A DNA stretch of 64,000 nt. It comes from Pelagibius sp. CAU 1746 (GTDB lineage: Bacteria; Pseudomonadota; Alphaproteobacteria; Kiloniellales; Kiloniellaceae). Both the position numbers and the translations under genes were made by a program. The notes beneath the pieces are model-generated. The model was not told the origin of the DNA. It did no database searches and was given only the letters and a program-made list of their open reading frames with translations. Positions 25,573 through 32,275 of the stretch are shown one piece after another; positions within the stretch are counted from its first letter, which is position 1, and each line of letters opens with the position of its first letter. The stretch covers positions 1,426,001 to 1,490,000 of the forward strand of contig NZ_JBDOQT010000001.1 in the NCBI RefSeq assembly GCF_039839785.1. Direction: 5' to 3'.

Positions 25573-27069
25573 CTAGTCAGGCAGGAAGGTCCCGAAGAGC
25601 CAGCCGACCGCCGCGTAGGCGGCGCCGGTGATCACCAGGATACAGAGCAGGTTCAGCAGGAAGCCGGCCTTGGCCATCTGCGGGATGCGGATGCGGCCGC
25701 TGGCGTAGACGATGGCGTTGGGCGGTGTCGCCACCGGCATCATGAAGGCGCAGCTTGCCGCCAGCGCGACCGGAACGGCGAAGAGCATCGGATCGGCGGA
25801 GATGCAGGCGCCCAAGGTCGCGGCGATGGGAATGAAGACAGAGGCGGTGGCGGTGTTGCTGGTCACTTCGGTCAGGAAGACCACGACCGCCGTCACCAGC
25901 AGGATCAGCGCCGGCACCGGCCAGCCGCTGCAGCCGGCCAGCACTTCTCCGATCCAGGCCGCCAGGCCGCTGGCCTGGATCGCTTCGGCGAGGCTGAGGC
26001 CGCCGCCGAACAGCAGCAGCACGCCCCAGGGCAGTTGTTTGGCGGTCTGCCAGTTCATCAGGAAGACTCCGCGCCGCAGGTCGGCCGGGATGACGAAGAG
26101 GGCAAGGCCGCCGGCCAGCGCGATGCCGGTGTCGGAGAGCTGCAGGCCCGGCAGCAGGTCGTTCAGCAGCGGGCGGGTGATCCACAGCAGCGCGACCGCC
26201 AGGAAGACCAGCGCGACCAGCCGTTCCTCGCGGCGCGGCGGGCCCAGCGCCTGAAGCTGACCGGCGATGGCTTCGGCGGCGCCGGCGATGGGCCGGCGGT
26301 CGATGCGGAAGACGACGCGGGTGAGCAGCAGCCAGGTGAGGAACAGCAGCGCCGCGGCCAGCGGCACGCCCAGCAGCATCCACTGGGCGAAGCCGATGGC
26401 GATCTCGTAGCGTTCGGCCAGGAAAGCGGCCAGCAGCGCGTTGGGCGGCGTGCCGATCAGGGTGCCGAGGCCGCCCAGGCTGGCGGCGTAGGCAATGCCC
26501 AGCAGTAACGCCAGACCGAAGCCGTCGGAGGGATTCGGCGCGGCATCGCTGTTGCTTTCGTTGTCGCCGCCGTTTTCCAGCAAACCGACAACCGCCAGGG
26601 CGATGGGCACCATCATGATGGTGGTGGCGGTGTTGCTGAGCCACATGCTGAGCAGCGCCGTGGCGCCCATGAAGCCGCCGATCAGGCGCGCCGGCGAAGA
26701 GCCGACGACCGTGAGCAGGGAGAGCGCCAGGCGCCGGTGCAGATTCCAGCGTTCCACCGCCTTGGCGATGAGGAAGCCGCCCAGGAAGAGAAAGATCAGC
26801 GGATGGGCGTAGGGCGCCGCCGCGGCCTTGACCTCCACCACGCCCAGCAGCGGAAAGGCGACGATGGGCAGCAGCGCGGTTGCCGCCACCGGCAGAGCCT
26901 CGGTGATCCACCAGATTACCATCAGTGCCGCGGCGGCCGCGACCGACCAGGCCGCCTGCGTGAGCCCGGCCGGCGGCGGCAGCAGCAGCAGGCCGATGAA
27001 GACGAGCGGCCCGGTAGCTAGGCCGATGCGCGGCAGGAGGCTGGTTTGGCTGTCGGTCTCTGAGGTCAT
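25573..27069 (-). CDS. DASS (SLC13)-family sodium/anion symporter
   Basis: A 498-residue inner-membrane transporter with roughly 11-12 hydrophobic segments. Two SNT signatures mark the sodium and carboxylate sites of the divalent anion:Na+ symporters: LSNTATTIMMVPIAL in the first half and TSNTATASVFIPIAATL in the second. It also has the helical-hairpin motif GTLIGTPPNALLAAF and a matching VATPPNAIVYASG. Likely substrates are C4-dicarboxylates, possibly sulfate or other anions. The hydrophilic loop LENGGDNESNSDAAPNPSDG between the two halves' early helices is unusually polar. It is convergent with glutamate dehydrogenase; the stops are four bases apart. Confidence 0.9.
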   Translation of the reverse strand: MTSETDSQTSLLPRIGLATGPLVFIGLLLLPPPAGLTQAAWSVAAAAALMVIWWITEALPVAATALLPIVAFPLLGVVEVKAAAAPYAHPLIFLFLGGFLIAKAVERWNLHRRLALSLLTVVGSSPARLIGGFMGATALLSMWLSNTATTIMMVPIALAVVGLLENGGDNESNSDAAPNPSDGFGLALLLGIAYAASLGGLGTLIGTPPNALLAAFLAERYEIAIGFAQWMLLGVPLAAALLFLTWLLLTRVVFRIDRRPIAGAAEAIAGQLQALGPPRREERLVALVFLAVALLWITRPLLNDLLPGLQLSDTGIALAGGLALFVIPADLRRGVFLMNWQTAKQLPWGVLLLFGGGLSLAEAIQASGLAAWIGEVLAGCSGWPVPALILLVTAVVVFLTEVTSNTATASVFIPIAATLGACISADPMLFAVPVALAASCAFMMPVATPPNAIVYASGRIRIPQMAKAGFLLNLLCILVITGAAYAAVGWLFGTFLPD

Positions 27070-27152
27070 CGGCGGCGGGCGCTCGCGGCGGGGATCGATG
27101 ACCGTAGCCTAGCGGCTTCGCTTCCGCGAGCAAGCGGTGTCCGGGCGGCCGC

Positions 27153-27428
27153 TCAGCCGTTCTGCTTGGTCGGCGCCGCGTGCGCCGCACCGCGGCTGCC
27201 GGTGAGTTCCTCCAGGGCCAGGAGCACGCGGCGCAGCATCAGCGGGTGCTCCGCCTGCATGCCTTCCTCTTCGGCCACCGCGTCCTCGCTGGCGTCGTAC
27301 TCCCAGCGGCGCAGGATTTCGATCTTTTGCGCCTTGCTCAGCCGGTCCTCGGTCAGGACCGATTCCGGTGTCTTGAAGACAGCGGCTGGATTCAACAAGG
27401 CTTGCTCATAGTCGATTGACGTGCTCAT
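27153..27428 (-). CDS. Conserved small protein of unknown function, next to a stress protein gene
   Basis: A 91-residue soluble protein: MSTSIDYEQALLNPAAVFKT, PESVLTEDRLSKAQKIEILRRWEYDA and EEEGMQAEHPLMLRRVLLALEEL are its main blocks. Short proteins with this NPAAVF...KIEILRRW pattern are common in alphaproteobacteria and often lie beside universal stress protein genes, as here; their function is not known to me. AGAGGG precedes the ATG by about four bases. The frame is open further upstream without a ribosome site. No domain, signal or membrane segment is visible; it is predicted mostly helical. Confidence 0.78.
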   Translation of the reverse strand: MSTSIDYEQALLNPAAVFKTPESVLTEDRLSKAQKIEILRRWEYDASEDAVAEEEGMQAEHPLMLRRVLLALEELTGSRGAAHAAPTKQNG

Positions 27429-27585
27429 CGGACCCTCTCTCGGCTTCGAGTGGGAGATGTCGGCTTGCTTCCTCACCTGGGCAGCCGCGGCACCGAGATC
27501 AAGGTCAGGCGAAGCCTTCTTCGCCGGTCCGGCGGGAAAAAAGCCGGGATGCCCTCCGAGGGACGCCGTCACATCGCCCTGGCCG

Positions 27586-28038
27586 TCACTTTACCGTCAG
27601 GCAGCAGCAATCCACAGCCTGCGAGACCTTATGGGTCACGCTGCCCAGCAGCAGGCCACCGATGTCGCCGAGGCCGCGCCGGCCCATGACGATCAGGTCG
27701 GCACCGCGGCTCTTTGCGGCCCGCACGATGTGGCCCGCGGGATCGCCGCTTTCCAGCAACGTGGCGCAGTCGCTGGCGCCGCGGTCGCGGGCACGCTGTT
27801 CGGCCTTTGCGAGGATCTCCTGCCCGGCGCCCTCGATGATGTCGTGCTCGGTGACGCGCAGGTGTTCGATCTTTTCGAAGGCCATCAGCTCGCTGGGCAC
27901 CTGGTAACCGCCGGCGCGGGTCAGCACGTGCAGCAACGTGACCTTGGCGCCGTAGTGCCGCGCCAGATCGCCGGCGACGTCGACGGCGCGCGCGGCATGC
28001 TCCGAACCGTCGACGGGTACGAGAAGATGCTTGAACAT
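27586..28038 (-). CDS. Universal stress protein UspA family, single domain
   Basis: A 150-residue UspA-fold protein. It starts FKHLLVPVDGSEHAARAVDVA and ends with the nucleotide-binding motif GRRGLGDIGGLLLGSVTHKV (G-x2-G-x9-G-S/T), so it is an ATP-binding type. GGGAGG lies seven bases before the ATG at 28038; an upstream in-frame ATG lacks a ribosome site. A perfect FNR/FixK-type site is centred 78 bases upstream and a TAGGGT that could serve as -10 lies at the right distance from it. Such proteins are often induced under low oxygen in FNR/FixK/Dnr regulons. Confidence 0.9.
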   Translation of the reverse strand: MFKHLLVPVDGSEHAARAVDVAGDLARHYGAKVTLLHVLTRAGGYQVPSELMAFEKIEHLRVTEHDIIEGAGQEILAKAEQRARDRGASDCATLLESGDPAGHIVRAAKSRGADLIVMGRRGLGDIGGLLLGSVTHKVSQAVDCCCLTVK

Positions 28039-28109
28039 GACAAAGCCTCCCGGTCGCTGAAGAGATTTCGAAGCCATATCACCCTAGCGGCGGCCGCGGC
28101 TGCGCCTCC

Positions 28110-28123
28110 TTGACCTGCATCAA
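28110..28123. promoter_or_regulatory. FNR/FixK-type site ahead of the universal stress protein gene
   Basis: TTGAC-CTGC-ATCAA, a perfect TTGA-N6-TCAA repeat. It overlaps the stop codon of the decayed nicotinate phosphoribosyltransferase gene and is centred 78 bases before the UspA start. A TAGGGT about 30 bases after the centre, reading toward uspA, could be the -10 element. Confidence 0.75.
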
Positions 28124-29233
28124 GCCCGGTCGTGTGGCGTGGCTTCTTCGGCAAGCCGTTTCAGCGGCTGCGAAACCACGACCGGGTAGCTCCGCGTCCG
28201 TTCCAGGGCCGCCAGATCGGGCGGCAGCCGTTCCAGCCGCGCCAGGGTGGCGGCACGGCTTTCCTCCAGGCTGGGCAGCGCGGCGATACAGCGCCCGCCG
28301 CGCATCACCGGATTCAGCAGCGGTGTGCCCTCCTGCCGGTCGTCGATCAGGGTCAACAGGTCTTCGCGCGGGCGGCCGTCCTCGTCATAACGGCGGTAGA
28401 CCTGCTTGCGGCCCGGCCATGTGGCCTTGCCCTCCGAGAGCTTGCGCTTGGGCTTGCCTGCGTAGACCTGCAGCTTGTAGGCGCAGTCCAATGCCGGGGC
28501 GTCCTGCGAGGTGGTGAGGCCGGTGCCGATGCCGTAGCCGTCGATCGGCGCGTCCTTGTCCCGCAGTCCGGCCAGCGCCCATTCGTCGAGGCCGCCGCTG
28601 GCGAATATCTTTACGGCGGTCAGCCCGCCGTCGTCCAGGATCGCGCGCACCTTTACCGCATGGGCGCCCAGGTCGCCGCTGTCCAGGCGCACTCCGCGCA
28701 GGGGAATGCCCTCGGCGGCCAGCTCCGGGGCCAGGGCCACGACCTTCCGCGCCGCCGCCTCGGTGTCATAGGTGTCGAGCAGCAAGACCACGTTGTCCGG
28801 GCGTGAGCGCGCGAAGTGGCGGAAGGACTCCGCTTCGTCGTCGTGCGCCTGCACGAAGAAATGCGCCATGGTGCCGCTGAGCGGAATGCCGAAGCGCCGT
28901 CCGGCCTCCACAGTTGCCGTGGCGCCGAAGCCGGCCAGGTAGCTGGCGCGCGCGGCGCAGGCCGAAGTCGACCAGCATCTAGCCGCCGGCGGCGAGGCGC
29001 AGGCGCGCCGCCTTGCTGGCGATGACCGTTTCGAAGTGCAGCAGATTCATGATGCGGGTCTCCGGCAGCTTGCGCACGAAGAGCTCGAAGACGGCCGTCT
29101 CGGCCATGCCGGCCTCTTCGTAGGCCTGCATCATGTTGAGCTGGTAGAGGTCGGTCAGCAGCAGGCCCGGCGGCGCCGGCCGGCCGCGGCTTTTGCTGCG
29201 GCCCCGGCCCTGATTCTGATTCTGGTCGTTCAT
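28120..29233 (-). pseudogene. pncB: Nicotinate phosphoribosyltransferase, decayed
   Basis: Homology to NAPRTase (NAD salvage) runs across three pieces. Piece 1 (29233 to about 28982) reads LLTDLYQLNMMQAYEEAGM...FVRKLPETR and then jumps to IMNLLHFETVIASKAARL, missing about 90 residues of the usual family sequence. It ends at an in-frame TAG (28979-28981) where Lys is expected before MLVDFGLRRA. Just after that, near 28948-28957, the reading frame shifts and about ten family residues are missing before ASYLAGFGATATVEAGRRFGIP. The rest, including VRLDSGDLGAHA and VKIFASGGLDE, is well kept to the C-terminus. With three separate lesions it cannot make the normal enzyme. A 263-residue C-terminal frame (from 28911) remains open, but is unlikely to be functional alone. 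Confidence 0.8.
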
Positions 29234-29242
29234 GACCGCACC

Positions 29243-29431
29243 TCAGTGCGAGCCGGCTTCGCCCTCGGTGATCTGCAGGATCTGGCGCCCCAGGATGTCG
29301 ATCTCGGCCTTCAGCCGGTCGATCTCCTGGCCCTGGGCGACGACGACGTCGCTGAGGTCGCTCAGCATCTTCTCGTTGTAGGCGATCTGGGCCTCGAGTT
29401 CCTCCAGCGCCTTGGGATCGCTGCCGGTCAT
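29243..29431 (-). CDS. slyX: SlyX family protein
   Basis: A 62-residue coiled-coil protein: ALEELEAQIAYNEKMLSDLSDVVVAQGQEIDRLKAEIDILGRQI is the standard SlyX heptad pattern. Its function is poorly understood. AGGAGG precedes the ATG by six bases. The decayed pncB gene begins ten bases after its stop. A degenerate FNR-like sequence, TTGAT-CTAT-CGTAA (29510-29523), lies at about the same distance upstream as the better sites elsewhere in the window, but only one half matches. Confidence 0.82.
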   Translation of the reverse strand: MTGSDPKALEELEAQIAYNEKMLSDLSDVVVAQGQEIDRLKAEIDILGRQILQITEGEAGSH

Positions 29432-29536
29432 GACGAGCCTCCTGTCGAATGCAATCTCACGGTTTGCGTCTTCTTGCGCCATTGTGGCGCCGCGCGGGTC
29501 CAAGCGGCATTGATCTATCGTAAACGGGCGCGCGCC

Positions 29537-30343
29537 TCAGTCCGAATCGTCCTCGCGCTCGTGCAGGCGGGTGATGCTCCGCACCGTGCGAAGCACTTCC
29601 TCCTCCGCCAAGGGCGGGCGGCAGCGTACGCGGTTCCAGCACAGCAGCATTTCGCTGACAACGTCCGGGTCGATGTCGTGCCACAGCAGATGGCCGGCGA
29701 AGGAGGCGATGGTGCTGTTGCGCCTGCCTTCCGGTACGCCTTCGGCCACCAGGTCGCGCCAGTAGGCGAGGGGGCGGCCCTGGCGGCTGCCCCGGGCGGT
29801 CAACTCGGCCCGCAAGCGTTCGGGCAGGGGCGCCGGGTCGGCCTCCCGCGGGCTGTGGTTGGCCGCCCAGGTATAGCGCTTGCCGGAAGGATGGACCGAG
29901 GGCGGCACGATGATGATGCCGCCGTCGCCGCGCAGGTCGATGCCGGGACGCAGGCCGGCCCGGTTGCGCAGCCGGCGTCCAGGATAGGCGAAGTAGAGAT
30001 GGCGTCCGCCGCCTCCGGTCAAGGCTTCCACGGTGCTGGGAATCGGTCCTGTCTCGTCCTCCAGCAGAGCCAGCGAGGCCTCGCCGCCGTGGCGCGGATC
30101 GATGTCCAGCACCACGATGTTGGAGATCTCGCCGGTGACCACGGCGATGTTCGCCTCTGGCCAGCGCCGGAACCAGTCACGGATTTCCTCGTCCGAGGCG
30201 CGGCGTTGCTGAAACTCCAGCCAGGACAGTAAGGGCTGCTTCCCGCGCGGCGCCATGGGCACCACGGACCAACCCGCCGCGCCATAGGCCAGGGCGGCGG
30301 CCTGTCGATCTTCGGACAGTCTGTTGTCGGGCGCTTTGGCCAT
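29537..30343 (-). CDS. Stand-alone prim-pol (bifunctional DNA primase/polymerase) protein
   Basis: A 268-residue protein with an N-terminal archaeo-eukaryotic-type prim-pol domain (about residues 20-190): GWSVVPMAPRGKQPLLSW, the metal-binding DxD in VVLDIDPRHGG, GGRHLYFAYP and GIDLRGDGGIIIVPPSVHP. The C-terminal 70 residues resemble the primase C-terminal 1 domain (RRNSTIASFAGHLLW...EEVLRTVRSI). No helicase domain is fused and no phage, plasmid or integrase genes are near, although such proteins usually belong to mobile elements. The start is the ATG at 30343; a longer frame upstream has no ribosome site. Role: possibly replication or repair priming, or a leftover of an integrated element. 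Confidence 0.8.
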   Translation of the reverse strand: MAKAPDNRLSEDRQAAALAYGAAGWSVVPMAPRGKQPLLSWLEFQQRRASDEEIRDWFRRWPEANIAVVTGEISNIVVLDIDPRHGGEASLALLEDETGPIPSTVEALTGGGGRHLYFAYPGRRLRNRAGLRPGIDLRGDGGIIIVPPSVHPSGKRYTWAANHSPREADPAPLPERLRAELTARGSRQGRPLAYWRDLVAEGVPEGRRNSTIASFAGHLLWHDIDPDVVSEMLLCWNRVRCRPPLAEEEVLRTVRSITRLHEREDDSD

Positions 30344-30528
30344 GGCGCTTTCGCTTCCCGTCAAAGGTCGGTTCCAGTCTGGCTCTATCCGGTCCCAGGA
30401 CAAGCCCCGAAATTTCCCGCTGCCGCCAGAGGCCGGGGGCGATTTGCAGCCATTGCGTCGGCTGCGGCCAAGGCGCATCATTCTCGCTGTGCCGGTGGCC
30501 CCGGGGACACCTCGGCGCGCCCGGGTAA
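30344..30528. other. Intergenic stretch without a recognisable gene
   Basis: Between the prim-pol gene and the remnant frame at 30529-30702 I see no supported gene. At its right end, AACCTGGCCGACG occurs twice in direct orientation (30527-30539 and 30544-30556, period 17). Confidence 0.5.
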
Positions 30529-30702
30529 CCTGGCCGACGGGGCAACCTGGCCGACGAGGCGGCCTGGCTGGCGCGGCCCGCCGATTTCTACGCCATCGGC
30601 GCCTGTTGCCGCAATTTCACGCAGGTGAAGGACGCGGAGGTTATTCGCTTGTTATCTCAGTATAGTCCCGATCGGCCCGAAGAGGCGCTGCGCCGCAATT
30701 GA
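30529..30702 (+). pseudogene. Possible 3' remnant of a protein-coding gene
   Basis: The + strand is open for 57 codons after an in-frame TAA at 30526 and ends with TGA at 30700-30702. Its translation, for example RPADFYAIGACCRNFTQVKD followed by AEVIRLLSQYSPDRPEEALR, has the composition of a real protein C-terminus rather than a GC-rich shadow frame. It has no usable start codon or ribosome site. I do not recognise the family. Its stop falls inside the FNR-type site of the following gene. A short direct repeat at its 5' end may mark where the rest was lost. Confidence 0.3.
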
Positions 30703-30712
30703 TCAACCTCAA
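30699..30712. promoter_or_regulatory. FNR/FixK-type site ahead of the HPF-cold-shock gene
   Basis: TTGAT-CAAC-CTCAA matches TTGA-N6-TCAA and differs from the full TTGAT-N4-ATCAA form at one base. It is centred 84 bases before the start codon of the HPF fusion gene. Confidence 0.65.
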
Positions 30713-30789
30713 TGCGGCCGCCGCCTCTCTTACGGGATGATTCTGGACGGAGTTTAATCGCCCCAAGGTAATGGAGGTACGACGCAGCC

Positions 30790-31359
30790 ATGCAGACACC
30801 CCTGGAAATCACTTTCCGCAACATGGACCACTCCGACGCCGTCGAGGCCCGAATCCGCGAGAAGGTGGATAAGCTGGAGCAGGTCTACGACCGCATCACG
30901 TCCTGCCGGGTGCGGGTGGAATCGATCAACCGCCAGCACACCAAGGGGAACCTCTTCCAGGTCAACATTGAGCTGTCGGTGCCGGGCAAGCAGGTCGTGG
31001 TCGGCCGCAACCCCGGTAAGAACCATGCTCATGAAGATGTCTACGTGGCGGTGCGGGACGCCTTCAACGCGGCACGGCGCCGCTTGGAGGATCACTCGCG
31101 GCGAAAGGCGGGCAAGGTGAAGACGCACGAGGTGCCGCCGCACGGAAAGGTGGCGCGTTTATTCCCCTACGAAGGCTATGGCTTCATAGAGACGCCGGAC
31201 GGCGGCGAGATCTATTTCCACCAGAACAGCCTGGTGGATGGCGATTTCACCAAGCTGGAGCAAGGCCAGGAGGTGCGCTACGTGGTCGCCGAGAAGGAGA
31301 GCGAGAAGGGGCCGCAAGCCAGCACGGTGAAGCTGATCGGCAAGCACCATCTGGCTTGA
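30790..31359 (+). CDS. Ribosome hibernation (HPF/RaiA) domain fused to a cold-shock domain
   Basis: A 189-residue protein. Residues 1-110 form an HPF/RaiA (S30AE) domain: LEITFRNMDHSDAVEARIREKV, DRITSCRVRVESIN and EDVYVAVRDAFNAARRRLEDH. Residues 120-189 form a cold-shock-type OB fold: GKVARLFPYEGYGFIETPDGGEIYFHQNSLV, with the RNP-like GYGFIE and IYFHQ motifs. HPF proteins bind the ribosome and make it dormant; the nucleic-acid-binding tail replaces the dimerisation tail of long HPF. GGAGG lies about 12 bases before the ATG. An FNR-type site upstream suggests induction under low oxygen. Confidence 0.87.
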   Translation: MQTPLEITFRNMDHSDAVEARIREKVDKLEQVYDRITSCRVRVESINRQHTKGNLFQVNIELSVPGKQVVVGRNPGKNHAHEDVYVAVRDAFNAARRRLEDHSRRKAGKVKTHEVPPHGKVARLFPYEGYGFIETPDGGEIYFHQNSLVDGDFTKLEQGQEVRYVVAEKESEKGPQASTVKLIGKHHLA

Positions 31360-31366
31360 ACCACGG

Positions 31367-32275
31367 TCAGGCGGGTGAGGGCGCCTTTTCCGTCTGCAGG
31401 ACGATGGGCACCTTCGCCCGCTCGATGATCTGCTCGACCTGGCCGTTCTCGAACCAGGGCTCGTCGGCGGGCAGCACCAGCAGGCCGCGGTCCAGCGCGC
31501 AGAGCCGGTGAAGAGCGGCCCTGCGGTCGCGGGGGATCCAGATCTGCAGCGGCGGCAGGGGCTCCCTGCCGCCGGCGGCGCGGATGCTCCCGGCCATGTC
31601 CTCCACCGAAGGGGCGGTCTCGCCCAGCAGCATGATCTCCAGCGGCGCGCGGCGGGTGACCGCCAGGTCGGCGGCGATGGCGAGCATGTGCTCGGCCGCC
31701 GGCGAGGCATCGTAAGGCAGCAGCACGGGGCCGGCCTGCAGGGTCCCGCCGGCGCCGGCGAGCAGCAGCGGCCCCGGTGCCCTGGCGGCGATGAGACGAA
31801 CCTCGCGGCTGATGCGGCCGAAGCGTGCCATCGGGCCGAAACCGCGCGCCACGGCGATGACGTCGCCGGCCGCCGCGGCCAGCAGCAGCGCTTCCTCGCT
31901 GCGTCCCTTGGCGACCTGGAAAGACCAGGCGAGGCGGTGCAGGGCGGCCTGCTTGGCCATGGCCTCGCGCGCCACGGCGGCCTGGGCGCGCAGGTCGCGC
32001 AACAGGACGGCGGGATCGAGGTCCCGTGACAGCGACTCGCCGGGCCGCACCTTGCCGAGCTGGACTTCGCGGGCGAAGGGCAGTCCGGCGAGATGCAGCA
32101 GATCCTGGTCCTCGACGAAGAGGCCGCTGAGTTCGCTCGCCGTGGCGGCGGCGAGGCTGGCGGCGACCTCCAGCGTCACGGCGCAGGCCGTGGAGCTGTC
32201 CAGCGCGACCAGGACCCGTCGTATGTGCCGGGCCTCGCCTCCGCCCGGCCGCGCCGTGGTTTCAGCCGCCGGCAC
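31367..32275 (-). CDS. Universal stress protein family, tandem-domain type
   Basis: A 302-residue protein with two UspA-like halves. The first opens HIRRVLVALDSSTACAVTLEVAASLAAATASELSGLFVEDQDLLHLAGLPFAREV in family style; the second begins GPVLLPYDASPAAEHMLAIAADLAVTRRA. A clear ATP-binding G-x2-G-x9-G-S motif is not visible, so it may be a non-nucleotide-binding form. The start is the GTG at 32275, set by GGGAGG five bases upstream within the end of the Lon-like gene; the two genes overlap by 14 bases and are surely co-transcribed. The frame stays open upstream without a ribosome site. It is convergent with the HPF fusion gene, stops eight bases apart. Confidence 0.8.
   Translation of the reverse strand: MPAAETTARPGGGEARHIRRVLVALDSSTACAVTLEVAASLAAATASELSGLFVEDQDLLHLAGLPFAREVQLGKVRPGESLSRDLDPAVLLRDLRAQAAVAREAMAKQAALHRLAWSFQVAKGRSEEALLLAAAAGDVIAVARGFGPMARFGRISREVRLIAARAPGPLLLAGAGGTLQAGPVLLPYDASPAAEHMLAIAADLAVTRRAPLEIMLLGETAPSVEDMAGSIRAAGGREPLPPLQIWIPRDRRAALHRLCALDRGLLVLPADEPWFENGQVEQIIERAKVPIVLQTEKAPSPA

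Noticed and set aside
27495-27515. GAGAT-CAAG-GTCAG as an FNR-type site for the 91-residue protein
   Set aside because: Only one half resembles the consensus; position is right but the sequence is not.
30527-30556. Short direct repeat as the start of a CRISPR array or satellite
   Set aside because: Only two copies with a 4-base gap; no further units on either side.
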